A stretch of DNA of 34,930 nt from Ilumatobacteraceae bacterium (GCA_021298435.1 JAJTFJ010000014.1:1-34930), one strand, 5' to 3'. Shown: positions 26,337-34,423, numbered from the stretch's first letter. The notes: generated by a model from the letters alone, not told the origin. Made by a program: numbers and translations.

Positions 26337-27095
26337 TCACCAGATGCCGCGAGCGGTAAAAACTTCGCGGAGTGCCCGGGTGTCATCACTCATGATTCCG
26401 TCAACCCCAAGGTCGAGAAGCCGTCCCATTTCTTGCGGATCATCGATTGTCCACACATGAACCTGAATCCCAAGTTCATGCGACACGTCGACAAAGCGTT
26501 GTGTCGTCACAGGGATAGGGCCTTGTTTGACCGGTACTTGTGCCATCAGCGCATGTTCGGTCGGGGTGAATGGAATCCGTGAGGTTGCACGTGCGACCAA
26601 CTTTGCGACCTCCTTGGGTCCCATCGATGTGCAGACGGTGGTGCCGAACTCGGCGCGAACTCTTTCAAGCCTTTTGTCGCTGAAGCTTCCAATGCAGACT
26701 CTTGAAAGACAATCTCGCTGACGCAGTTTCTTGATGAGTGGTTCTAGGGCTGAATCTGCCTTGCAATCAATATTGAACTTCGCTTCGGGAAATTCATCCA
26801 GAAGGTCGTCCAGCAAAGGAATGGGGTCAGTGCCATCGATTCGAGCAGATGTCAGTTCTTCCCATGTGCTCGTCGCAATTGCACGTTTCTCGCCGCATGT
26901 TCTTTCGAGGTCGTTGTCATGGAAGGCGACCAAAACACCATCGGAGGTGGCGTGTACATCTGTTTCTAAATACTGGTACCCGAGAGATACGGCGTCGGCA
27001 AAAGCCCGCAACGAATTCTCAGGTGCAGCAGAAGTTCCGCCACGGTGCGCAAATGCGATGGGGCCTGAGTGGTCAAGATATGAATGACGTGGCAT
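26337..27095 (-). CDS. Glycerophosphodiester phosphodiesterase
   Basis: A GDPD-family enzyme of 252 residues that hydrolyses deacylated phospholipid headgroups to glycerol-3-phosphate and an alcohol. The catalytic residues are conserved: His17-Arg18 in FAHRGG, Glu44 and Asp46 in LETDVH and His59 in FHDND. No signal peptide is seen, so it is probably cytoplasmic. The frame is open further upstream, but the ATG at 27095 forms a TAATG overlap with the acyl-CoA ligase stop and puts the motif at the usual distance from the N-terminus. The coupling suggests joint use of lipid breakdown products. Confidence 0.9.
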   Translation of the reverse strand: MPRHSYLDHSGPIAFAHRGGTSAAPENSLRAFADAVSLGYQYLETDVHATSDGVLVAFHDNDLERTCGEKRAIATSTWEELTSARIDGTDPIPLLDDLLDEFPEAKFNIDCKADSALEPLIKKLRQRDCLSRVCIGSFSDKRLERVRAEFGTTVCTSMGPKEVAKLVARATSRIPFTPTEHALMAQVPVKQGPIPVTTQRFVDVSHELGIQVHVWTIDDPQEMGRLLDLGVDGIMSDDTRALREVFTARGIW

Positions 27096-28651
27096 TAGAT
27101 AGACCGACCAGCGGCCTTCCAATACTCGTCCTTCAGAATTCTCTTGTACAACTTGCCCGTCGGATGACGGGGGAGCTCTTCACGGAAGTCGATGCTGCGT
27201 GGACACTTGATGTCTGCCAAGTGCGACCTGCAATACGCAATGAGTTCTTTTTCTAATGCCGCTGCTTCTTCAGGTGTCGCGGGCATCGTTTTGGGTTGCA
27301 CGACTCCCTTGACTTCTTCGCCGAAATCATCATTCGGAATACCGAAGACTGCAACGTCGACGACCTTGTCGTGATTCACCAGGATGTTCTCTGACTCTTG
27401 CGGATAGATGTTGACGCCACCCGAGATAATCATGAACGCCTTGCGATCGGTGAGATACAAGAAATTGTCAGCGTCGAGGTAGCCGACATCGCCAAGTGTG
27501 GACCAGCCGCGACCTTTGGGGTCACGCGATGACTTCGTTTTCTCGGGGTCGTTGTGATATTCAAACGCGGCTGTTCCTTCAAAGTAGACAGTGCCCGATT
27601 CTCCTTGAGGAACCTCGTCTCCATTCTCATCACAGATGTGAACGACGCCCTGAATTGCAACACCAACGGAGCCGGGGTGGGCGAGCCACATTTCGCTGTT
27701 GCAATACACAAAGCCGTTGCCTTCGGTCCCGGCGTAGTACTCGTGGATGACGGGCCCCCACCATTCGATCATGGCTCGTTTAGTTTCAGCTGGGCAAGGT
27801 GCTGCTGCGTGAATTGCAATCTCGAGAGACGACACGTCGTACTGTGAGCGCACAACTTGATCAAGTTTCAACATTCTAATAAACATTGTTGGAACAAGTT
27901 GCGTGTGTGTCGCTTTGTACTTTTCGACGTACTTGATGTACCCCTCTGCGTCGAAGTGCTCCATGATCACTGTGGTGCCACCTCGTCCGATAACGGACAT
28001 ATTGAATCGCAATGGAGCTGCGTGATACAGCGGGGCAGGCGAGAGATACACCATTCCGTCTCTGAATTTGAAGAGTCCGTCGGTAATTGCCGATGCGAGA
28101 CCAGCAGCTGTTCCCAGTGGTGTACCGGGGAAGGCGCGTGTGATTCCCTTTGGCATTCCAGTAGTTCCACTTGAGTAGAGCATGTCGGTGCCATCGATCA
28201 TGTTCTCTAGTGGGGTCGTTGATGCCTGAGCAACAGTGTCCTCATAGGAGTCATATCCGGGAATAGTTCCACCGAGCATGAGACGAAGGGTTGCGTTGGG
28301 GATGTCGCCCGCAATCTCCTGTGCTTGATCAGCTTTGTACTTCGATGTGATGAAGCCCTTCGCAGCACAGTCATTGATGATGTAGATGAGTTCGGCTTTT
28401 GTTAGTCGACTGGAACATGCCGTGTACACGAGACCTGCGTAATGGCATCCCCAGATGACTTCGAGATAGCGAGGGTGGTTCTCCATGCAGATGGCGATGT
28501 GGTCACCAGGCTCAAAGCCGGCGGAGCGCAAGACGTTCGACAGTCTCACCGCCCCCTCGTGGAGCTGTTTGTATGTGGTGATTTCTCCGGTTTCAGCCTG
28601 AATCACTGCGGGACGGTCGGGATGCTGATCTGCGTAGACGCCTGGGTACAT
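27095..28651 (-). CDS. Acyl-CoA ligase (AMP-binding, FadD-like)
   Basis: An ANL-superfamily ligase of about 518 residues that activates a carboxylic acid as acyl-AMP and then acyl-CoA. The P-loop-like YSSGTTGMPKG is at about 159-169, the YYAGTEG motif near 310, the GDVGYLD hinge near 385, and the catalytic Lys in PTGKLYKR near the C-terminus. A TTG three codons upstream could also start it, but the ATG at 28651 is preferred because it gives the family-like MYPGVYADQHPD start and follows a TAGTTT box by 7 bases. It diverges from an acyl-CoA dehydrogenase, as expected for fatty-acid or side-chain catabolism. Confidence 0.92.
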   Translation of the reverse strand: MYPGVYADQHPDRPAVIQAETGEITTYKQLHEGAVRLSNVLRSAGFEPGDHIAICMENHPRYLEVIWGCHYAGLVYTACSSRLTKAELIYIINDCAAKGFITSKYKADQAQEIAGDIPNATLRLMLGGTIPGYDSYEDTVAQASTTPLENMIDGTDMLYSSGTTGMPKGITRAFPGTPLGTAAGLASAITDGLFKFRDGMVYLSPAPLYHAAPLRFNMSVIGRGGTTVIMEHFDAEGYIKYVEKYKATHTQLVPTMFIRMLKLDQVVRSQYDVSSLEIAIHAAAPCPAETKRAMIEWWGPVIHEYYAGTEGNGFVYCNSEMWLAHPGSVGVAIQGVVHICDENGDEVPQGESGTVYFEGTAAFEYHNDPEKTKSSRDPKGRGWSTLGDVGYLDADNFLYLTDRKAFMIISGGVNIYPQESENILVNHDKVVDVAVFGIPNDDFGEEVKGVVQPKTMPATPEEAAALEKELIAYCRSHLADIKCPRSIDFREELPRHPTGKLYKRILKDEYWKAAGRSI

Positions 28652-28658
28652 GGCTACC

Positions 28659-28664
28659 AAACTA
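28659..28664 (-). promoter_or_regulatory. Candidate -10 box for leaderless acyl-CoA ligase mRNA
   Basis: On the minus strand TAGTTT is followed by 7 bases and the ATG at 28651. It overlaps the alternative TTG start, which makes that start unlikely if this is the promoter. Confidence 0.4.
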
Positions 28665-28677
28665 GTGAATGACGAGG

Positions 28678-28695
28678 GTCACATTTGCCTCAGGG
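28678..28695 (+). repeat. Imperfect direct repeat, copy 1 (candidate operator)
   Basis: First copy of an 18-base motif GTCACnnTTnCCTCAGGG, 27 bases before the acyl-CoA ligase start. It matches the second copy at 28740 at 15 of 18 positions. Confidence 0.45.
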
Positions 28696-28739
28696 TGCTG
28701 ACGGTTCGTACAGCCCCTCTGGTTACTTCTAATATCAGA

Positions 28740-28757
28740 GTCACGCTTACCTCAGGG
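28740..28757 (+). repeat. Imperfect direct repeat, copy 2 (candidate operator)
   Basis: Second copy of the 18-base motif, 62 bases after the first and ending 6 bases before the acyl-CoA dehydrogenase ATG. It overlaps the GGGGGA ribosome site, so a bound protein would also block translation start or early transcription. Confidence 0.45.
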
Positions 28758-28763
28758 GGAAAC

Positions 28764-29963
28764 ATGAGTGTTGTAGAGACCCAAATTGATGACGCACGCG
28801 TCCTTCAACTAGCCCAGGAATTACTCGCTGAGTTTCCGCCATCAAAAGTGTCGGTCGTCGAGTTTCTCGGTGCACAGTTTGACAAAGGCTTGGCATGGGT
28901 TCATTTCCCAGTTGGCCACGGTGGACTTGGTATCTCTCCAAAGTTCCAGAAGGTTGTGAACGAATGCATCTATGCCGCAGGTGCTCCCTACGCGATGATG
29001 CGTAACCCTATTGGACACGGAATGTGTGGTCCCACAGTTGTGGAGTGGGGTAGTGAAGAGCAGAAGAAGCGTTACCTGCGTCCTCTTTTTACAGGTGAAG
29101 AAGTGTGGTGCCAGTTGTTCTCAGAGCCTGGTTCAGGCTCTGACTTTGCTGGGCTTTCCGCAAAAGGTGTGAAAGACGGCGATGAATGGATCTGCAATGG
29201 CCAGAAAGTCTGGACAACTCTTGCTCATCTTTCACGTTGGGGTCTTCTTGTCGTGCGTACAGATCCAGATGCGGTGAAGCACGCTGGTCTCACTGCTTTC
29301 GTGGTGGACATGCATGCACCCACAGTTGAGGTGCGTCCACTTCGTCAGATGACGGGCGAAGCTGAGTTCAACGAGGTGTATTTCACCGACACACGTATTC
29401 CTGCTGCTGAGATGTTGGGTAACCCTGGCGATGGCTGGCGCGTGAGCCTCACAACATTGATGAACGAGCGTGTCTCGATTGGTGGTTCTATTCCGCAAAA
29501 GGGTTCCGGTGCGATTGCACATGCAATCAAGGCGTGGAAGGCACTGCCAACAGATCAGCGCGACCCAGCAGCTCTTGAGGAACTGATGAAGTTGTGGAGC
29601 CGTGCCGAAGTGCACCGCCTCACCAACATTCGTGCCAACGCACAGCGGCGTATGGGTGCGCCTGGACCCGAAGGCTCCATTGGAAAGATGGAGAGCGCAA
29701 ACCTCAATAAGGCCATCTATGAATTCACGATTGGCCTGATGGGTGCTGAAGGAATGCTGTATGGCTCATATGAGATGGTGCGCCCCGAGATGGCGATGAA
29801 CTTCGAAGGCATTCAGAAGGCGTTCTTGCGTTCACGCGCCAACTCGATTGAAGGTGGCACCACCGAAGTGATGAAGAACATTCTTGGTGAGCGAATTCTC
29901 GGTTTGCCTGGCGATGTTCGTGTTGACCGTGACGTTGCATGGAGCAAGGTCCCGCGCAACTAA
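28764..29963 (+). CDS. Acyl-CoA dehydrogenase
   Basis: A flavoprotein of 399 residues that introduces a double bond between C2 and C3 of an acyl-CoA and passes electrons to ETF. Family motifs include WCQLFSEPGSGSDFAGL (about 115-131), the VWTTLAH strand and the EGGTTEVMKN motif near the C-terminus. The frame opens 38 codons upstream, but the ATG at 28764 has a GGGGGA ribosome site at 28755-28760 and gives a normal N-terminus. A TAATAT box at 28730-28735 is a plausible -10 element, so this gene seems to have a leadered mRNA. It diverges from the acyl-CoA ligase and converges on the CopD-like gene. Confidence 0.93.
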   Translation: MSVVETQIDDARVLQLAQELLAEFPPSKVSVVEFLGAQFDKGLAWVHFPVGHGGLGISPKFQKVVNECIYAAGAPYAMMRNPIGHGMCGPTVVEWGSEEQKKRYLRPLFTGEEVWCQLFSEPGSGSDFAGLSAKGVKDGDEWICNGQKVWTTLAHLSRWGLLVVRTDPDAVKHAGLTAFVVDMHAPTVEVRPLRQMTGEAEFNEVYFTDTRIPAAEMLGNPGDGWRVSLTTLMNERVSIGGSIPQKGSGAIAHAIKAWKALPTDQRDPAALEELMKLWSRAEVHRLTNIRANAQRRMGAPGPEGSIGKMESANLNKAIYEFTIGLMGAEGMLYGSYEMVRPEMAMNFEGIQKAFLRSRANSIEGGTTEVMKNILGERILGLPGDVRVDRDVAWSKVPRN

Positions 29964-29972
29964 AGACAACAG

Positions 29973-30383
29973 TTAGCCCACGTGGGCAAGCAAAATTCCT
30001 GCATAAGCCGCGAGGAGTGATCCGAGGAGTCCGAACGCTCCACCGATTGCCTTCGCGGCTTTGCTGTTTCCTTGGGAATGAATCACAGTCGCTGCAACTG
30101 CTACCAGAACCAACAGCATCTTGATTGCAAAAGTCACCATGTATTCAGTGTCTGAAGTAGATGATGACGTAGAGGTTATTCCCCACATACCGGTGAAGAC
30201 GATGAGAATCATCGCTGGCCAAGCGACACGTGCAAAAGCCTTGGCAACTTTCGGTAGTACGTCTGGTGCCGATACGCGAATAGTGGGGACTAGTCCGGCA
30301 AGAACGATCTGACCGCCAACCCAAATAGCCACGCCAAGAATGTGGAGAAAAATGCGAAGAGAATCGAGTGTGGGAGAAATCAT
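29973..30383 (-). CDS. CopD-like four-helix membrane protein
   Basis: A 136-residue integral membrane protein with four predicted helices (about 10-30, 50-68, 82-104 and 112-134). The first helix has the LRIFLHILGVAIWVGGQ pattern, a His and Trp-Gly-Gly placement seen in CopD and related DUF2269-type proteins. Its function is unknown. Copper uptake or heme-related roles are known for relatives, but no copper gene is nearby. The ATG overlaps the ispH stop as ATGA, so it is cotranslated with ispH. Its last codons hold a 12-base palindrome next to the convergent acyl-CoA dehydrogenase stop. Confidence 0.75.
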   Translation of the reverse strand: MISPTLDSLRIFLHILGVAIWVGGQIVLAGLVPTIRVSAPDVLPKVAKAFARVAWPAMILIVFTGMWGITSTSSSTSDTEYMVTFAIKMLLVLVAVAATVIHSQGNSKAAKAIGGAFGLLGSLLAAYAGILLAHVG

Positions 30384-31417
30384 GAGTCAGAGAGTGCCTC
30401 AAGAACAACACTTGCTGCAAGTGAACGATCATCAAGACCCGGTGTTCCAAGGATTGAAGCACCTGACATAGCTGTGATGGCCATGTCTATTGAGCTCTGC
30501 AGTTCTCGAATGTTGCGAGGTGGAGGGAAGTACTCGTCTTCGTCTGTGACGAACACTTCCTCAACTCCGAGCCGTGGATTCAGCCGTGCGAGAACACCTT
30601 CCACCAGTTCCTCAGGTGCTGAGGCCCCTGCGGTGACACCTACGATTCCGGACAGATCAGTTGGCAGTTCATCAGCTGAGTTCACCCGATACACATGCGT
30701 GCACCCAGCTTCGACAGCAAGTCGCTCTAGAGCTCGTGTATTGGAACTATTTGAAGAACCGATAACGATAAATGCGTCAACCTGTGGTGCGATTGTCATT
30801 AAGGCGCTTTGACGATTTGTTGTGGCGAAACATAAATCACTGCGTCCTGGTGTCCAGACATCGGGGAAGCGCTCTTTTACGTGCACAGCAACTTCGCTCC
30901 ACTCGCGATGAGACAAAGTCGTCTGAGCGAGCATGGCGACTGGTTTGTCAAAGATTGGAAGTGCGTCCACTTCCTCAACAGATTCCACTCTCGTAATTGC
31001 GTCGGGCGCAACAGCCATCGTTCCGACTGCTTCTTCGTGACCTTCATGGCCGACATACACAATGTGAAAACCCTTTCCGGCACGAGTCTTGACTTCGTGA
31101 TGCACCTTCGTGACTAGAGGGCACACTGCGTCGACTACATAACTGCCACGTTCGCGTGCTGCAGCGACTACTTCGGGGGCAGAGCCATGTGCGGAGAGCA
31201 TGATGGGGGAGCCGAGAGGAACCTCGTCGATCGAATCAACGAAGACAACACCTTTGTCAATGAAGCGATCGACCACAATCTTGTTGTGCACGATTTCGTG
31301 GTAGCAATAGACGGGTTCGTCAAAAGAACGGACCATCCATGCCAATGCTTTGATGGCCATTTCGACGCCAGCGCAGAAACCGCGTGGGGACGCCAGGAGC
31401 ACTTTTTCAACCGACAT
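30380..31417 (-). CDS. ispH: 4-hydroxy-3-methylbut-2-enyl diphosphate reductase
   Basis: IspH makes IPP and DMAPP from HMBPP in the last step of the non-mevalonate isoprenoid pathway, using a [4Fe-4S] cluster. The 345-residue protein keeps the three cluster cysteines Cys15 (RGFCAG), Cys99 (DAVCPL) and Cys196 (SDLCFAT). The substrate His residues in YHEIVHN (40 and 44) and AHGS (77) are also present. The length is normal for the actinobacterial form. It supplies the isoprenoid for decaprenyl phosphate, and so indirectly for the DprE pathway encoded earlier in the window. It is divergent from the DUF512 gene with a 47-base gap. Confidence 0.97.
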   Translation of the reverse strand: MSVEKVLLASPRGFCAGVEMAIKALAWMVRSFDEPVYCYHEIVHNKIVVDRFIDKGVVFVDSIDEVPLGSPIMLSAHGSAPEVVAAARERGSYVVDAVCPLVTKVHHEVKTRAGKGFHIVYVGHEGHEEAVGTMAVAPDAITRVESVEEVDALPIFDKPVAMLAQTTLSHREWSEVAVHVKERFPDVWTPGRSDLCFATTNRQSALMTIAPQVDAFIVIGSSNSSNTRALERLAVEAGCTHVYRVNSADELPTDLSGIVGVTAGASAPEELVEGVLARLNPRLGVEEVFVTDEDEYFPPPRNIRELQSSIDMAITAMSGASILGTPGLDDRSLAASVVLEALSDS

Positions 31418-31451
31418 AGGACCCTCACAGACTACAGATGAGGGGTGGCAG

Positions 31452-31457
31452 TAACCT
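31452..31457 (+). promoter_or_regulatory. Candidate -10 box for leaderless DUF512-der mRNA
   Basis: TAACCT followed by 7 bases and the GTG start at 31465, inside the 47-base divergent gap with ispH. No Shine-Dalgarno is visible. Confidence 0.4.
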
Positions 31458-31464
31458 GTGACGA

Positions 31465-32709
31465 GTGAGCACTGCCATCGACACCCTTCCTGAGGTTTCT
31501 GCTGTGCAGTCGGCTTCTGCGGCAGCCCGAGTGGGTGTGCAGGTGGGTGACCAGATTGTGCTGGTGAATGGAGTGGTGCCCCGCGACATTCTGGAATGGC
31601 ACCGTCTTGTGGAGTCTGATGTTGTTGATCTTCAGATTGCCAGAGGCCGTGAGTCCCTTGACATTGTCGTTGAGCGTCTGCCCGGAGAGCCCTTTGTTGA
31701 AGAAAAACTATCGCCTTTGTACGTGAGCATTCATGCTGTTGATCCCCATGTGCGCTCCGACATGCTGCGTAACAATCGTGGTGGATTCAGCCTTCGTTGG
31801 GTTCGTCTGATGCTGGATAACCAGATTGATATTCGGGCGCAGATTGTTCTGTGTCCAGGCGTTAATGATGGCGACGTTCTGGAATCAACACTGAGTGGTC
31901 TCCTTGAACAGTTTCCTGAGCTTGAATCGATTGCAGTCGTGCCTTTGGGGCTATCGCAATTCAATACTGAGAGTCGAATGCGGTTTCAAACTTCTGATGA
32001 AGCAAATGCCGTTATTGATTTGGTGGAAGAGTGGCAGCGACGTTTTCGTCGCGTCCTAGGTCGACAGCCCATTCATCTGGCAGACGAGTTCTACTTAGTT
32101 GCGAATCGGGACGTGCCATCGGCAGACAATTACGGTGAATATCCAATGTTGGAGGACGGCGTTGGGTTAGTCCGCTCTTTTATTGAATCCTTCAGTGGCA
32201 ATGGTCCAGATGTCAGCGGTCGCCACGATGGTTTCTTCGCTTCTGTTGATCATGGTTCTCCCACTGATTACGTCCGGCCTGTCAATCCTGCGGTGGAAAC
32301 ATCGCTCCGAGTGGCAAAACCAGTCTCGGTGTCACTGAATCCACGGACTCGTTCGGCCAAGGTGCCTGCGATTGTTTCCGGCCCCTACGGGTCCTCGATG
32401 TTCAGAAAACTCTTGGCGGGAACTGATTTGGCCCATATCCCCGTTGTAGAAGTGCCAAATCTGCATTTCGGTGGCAATACCGCAGTGGCAGGTCTTATGA
32501 CATTTGCTGACATTCAGGGTGCGCTTCGGGCTCATGGGCGCGAGAATGTGTATCTATTGCCTGATGTGTGTCTAAATGACGGTGTTTTTTTGGATGGGGC
32601 CACAGTGGGTGATCTGTCGGAGGAATTCGACATTGAAGTGATTGCCACAAGTGGTGTTGCTTTGCGCCAACGGCTTGAAGCCGCAAGAAAAGAGAACAGT
32701 CGTGACTGA
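31465..32709 (+). CDS. DUF512/PDZ protein lacking the radical-SAM cluster segment
   Basis: A 414-residue protein of the DUF512 family, whose usual members have an N-terminal PDZ-like domain, a radical-SAM segment with a CxxxCxxC cluster motif and a C-terminal DUF512 domain. Here the PDZ-like part (about 5-75, with GVQVGDQIVLVNG) runs directly into KLSPLYVSIHAVDP (81-94), which follows the cluster segment in relatives. The protein has only two Cys, Cys130 in LCPGVNDGD and one near 374, so no CxxxCxxC exists. The frame is open and the joint has no frameshift. The gene is immediately upstream of der, overlapping it by 8 bases, as in clostridia. The biochemical function is unknown. Confidence 0.8.
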   Translation: MSTAIDTLPEVSAVQSASAAARVGVQVGDQIVLVNGVVPRDILEWHRLVESDVVDLQIARGRESLDIVVERLPGEPFVEEKLSPLYVSIHAVDPHVRSDMLRNNRGGFSLRWVRLMLDNQIDIRAQIVLCPGVNDGDVLESTLSGLLEQFPELESIAVVPLGLSQFNTESRMRFQTSDEANAVIDLVEEWQRRFRRVLGRQPIHLADEFYLVANRDVPSADNYGEYPMLEDGVGLVRSFIESFSGNGPDVSGRHDGFFASVDHGSPTDYVRPVNPAVETSLRVAKPVSVSLNPRTRSAKVPAIVSGPYGSSMFRKLLAGTDLAHIPVVEVPNLHFGGNTAVAGLMTFADIQGALRAHGRENVYLLPDVCLNDGVFLDGATVGDLSEEFDIEVIATSGVALRQRLEAARKENSRD

Positions 32710-34030
32710 CATTGACGAGACAATTGATTTCCCCACAGTGGTGATTGTCGGGCGCCCCAACGTCGGAAAGAGCACCTGGTTCAACCGTGTGATTGGGGAG
32801 CGTGCGGCGATTGTTGAAGATCAGCCAGGTGTCACGCGTGACCGTCATCGTCGTATGGCCTCGTGGCTTGGTATTGAGTTTTGGATTGTTGATACCGGTG
32901 GGTGGATGCCTCACGGAACCGAATTGGACGACAAAGTGAGTCGTCAAGTGGAAGAAGCCGTCAGAGAAGCCAACTTGGTCATTTACATGGTCGATGCTTC
33001 GGTGGGTGTGACAGACGAAGACGAATTGATTGCGGCGTGGCTTCGTCGTAGCAAGGTAGAAGTTTTACTTGTCGCCAACAAGGCAGACAACGAGCGTCGC
33101 GAAGCGGAGCGCTGGGAATTTATGTCGTTGGGTCTGGGTGAACCATTTACCGTTTCGGCGCTTCATGGTCGACGCTCGGGTGATTTCCTTGACGAAGTTG
33201 TTGCGCGTATTCCTCGAGTTCTTCGTCCAGAAGAAAAAGTGGAGCCAGTTGGCGCAGATGGTGTTCCGCGAGTCGCGCTTGTTGGGCGTCCGAATGTTGG
33301 AAAGAGCACACTATTCAACCGTCTTGTGGGAGAAGAGCGCTCGATTGTTCATGACCTGCCTGGCACAACTCGCGATGCGATTGACACCTTGGTGGAAACC
33401 GAAGATGGTCCGCTGATTTTTGTTGACACGGCAGGTATGCGTAAGCGCAGCAAAGTTGATGACTCTGCGGAGTACTACTCACTTGTGCGTGCACTGCGCG
33501 CAATTGATGAAGCAGATGTCGCGATGCTGGTCATCGATGCCACTGTTGGCGTGACAAGCCAAGACCAACGACTTGCTGAGCGAGTAGACGTTGCTGGCTG
33601 TCCGATTCTCATCGTGTTGAATAAATGGGAACTGCTTGATTCGGAGGATCGCCGCAAGGTAGAAGCCGATCTCGCGCGAATGTTGTACTTCATTGATGAT
33701 GCTCCGGTACTCAAGATCTCGGCATTGACTGGAAAGGGAGTGCACAAGTTGCGCCCAGTTCTGCAAGATGCGATCGATCAATACCATCGAAAGATCCCGA
33801 CGCGTGATGTGAATCGCATCATTGCCGAGGCGCAACAAAAGCAGCCTGCTGCTGGTGGAGCAAAGGTCATGTTTGCTGTGCAAGGTGCCGCAAACCCACC
33901 GACGTTCACGTTGTTTGTGAACCGTGATCTCCCACAGCCGTATCTTCGCTATCTCGAACGTTCCATTCGCGAAGCATGTGATTTTGGCTCAACACCGTTG
34001 AAGTTGCGAGTTCGTCGAAAGGGTGATTAG
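32702..34030 (+). CDS. der: Ribosome-assembly GTPase Der (EngA)
   Basis: Der is a double-GTPase needed for 50S ribosomal subunit maturation. The 442-residue protein has two tandem G domains. Both carry GRPNVGKST (first at about 17-25), the first has DTGG and NKAD, and the second has DTAGMRKRSKV and NKWE. A C-terminal KH-like domain (about 350-435) ends with KLRVRRK. The frame is open back to 32642, but the GTG at 32702 gives the normal short N-terminus before the first P-loop. It overlaps the DUF512 stop by 8 bases and follows an AAGAGAA stretch that could act as a ribosome site. Confidence 0.97.
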   Translation: MTDIDETIDFPTVVIVGRPNVGKSTWFNRVIGERAAIVEDQPGVTRDRHRRMASWLGIEFWIVDTGGWMPHGTELDDKVSRQVEEAVREANLVIYMVDASVGVTDEDELIAAWLRRSKVEVLLVANKADNERREAERWEFMSLGLGEPFTVSALHGRRSGDFLDEVVARIPRVLRPEEKVEPVGADGVPRVALVGRPNVGKSTLFNRLVGEERSIVHDLPGTTRDAIDTLVETEDGPLIFVDTAGMRKRSKVDDSAEYYSLVRALRAIDEADVAMLVIDATVGVTSQDQRLAERVDVAGCPILIVLNKWELLDSEDRRKVEADLARMLYFIDDAPVLKISALTGKGVHKLRPVLQDAIDQYHRKIPTRDVNRIIAEAQQKQPAAGGAKVMFAVQGAANPPTFTLFVNRDLPQPYLRYLERSIREACDFGSTPLKLRVRRKGD

Positions 34031-34032
34031 CG

Positions 34033-34275
34033 ATGCCATGGTGTGAACCGTGTGCCCGTTATTTAGCTCCTTCGGCAATGACAGACCGAGGTGCATGCCC
34101 TGATTGTGGTGAGCATCTTGAGAGGGCCTCGGTATCCGGCCGACTGGCGCCTGAAGAGTTAGATCTCAAGAAACTTGCTGGCTTAGACGGCGAGAAGATT
34201 CCTTGGCATTTCAAACTTTTGGTGTCTTTGTTGTGCTTGTATCTCGGTTGGAGAGTCGTTGTCCTCTTTGTCTAG
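34033..34275 (+). CDS. Small zinc-ribbon membrane protein
   Basis: An 80-residue protein of unknown function. The N-terminus has two CxxC pairs, Cys4/Cys7 and Cys22/Cys25, that would bind one zinc ion. A single hydrophobic helix (about 60-79) ends the protein, so it is probably a tail-anchored membrane protein with a cytoplasmic zinc ribbon. It starts two bases after the der stop and is likely cotranscribed. I know no established function for this arrangement. Confidence 0.7.
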   Translation: MPWCEPCARYLAPSAMTDRGACPDCGEHLERASVSGRLAPEELDLKKLAGLDGEKIPWHFKLLVSLLCLYLGWRVVVLFV

Positions 34276-34312
34276 GGACTGAAGTGTCCTGCCGATAGAG
34301 TTGTCACTCATT

Positions 34313-34387
34313 CGGGCTGTAGCGCAGCTTGGTTAGCGCGCTTGTCTGGGGGACAAGAGGTCGTGGGTTCAAATCCCGCCAGCCCGA
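34313..34387 (+). tRNA. tRNA-Pro (anticodon GGG)
   Basis: A full cloverleaf: a 7-bp acceptor stem (CGGGCTG with CAGCCCG), a D stem GCGC/GCGC, an anticodon stem CTTGT/ACAAG with loop CTGGGGG, and a T arm GTGGG-TTCAAAT-CCCGC. The anticodon is at 34348-34350 and reads CCC and CCU proline codons. The discriminator is A. The 3' CCA is not encoded. A TAGAGT box at 34296-34301 could be its -10 element. Confidence 0.96.
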
Positions 34388-34423
34388 CTATTTGTTAGAG
34401 GGTTTGTGCCAAAGCGATGCTAG

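Noticed and set aside
28650-28763. 38-codon upstream extension of the acyl-CoA dehydrogenase
   Set aside because: It covers the divergent promoter and repeats. The ATG at 28764 has a strong ribosome site and gives the normal length.
29976-29987. 12-base palindrome GCCCACGTGGGC between convergent genes
   Set aside because: As RNA it forms only a 4-bp stem with a tight loop and no good T run, and it is also the last codons of the CopD-like gene. It is too weak to call a terminator.
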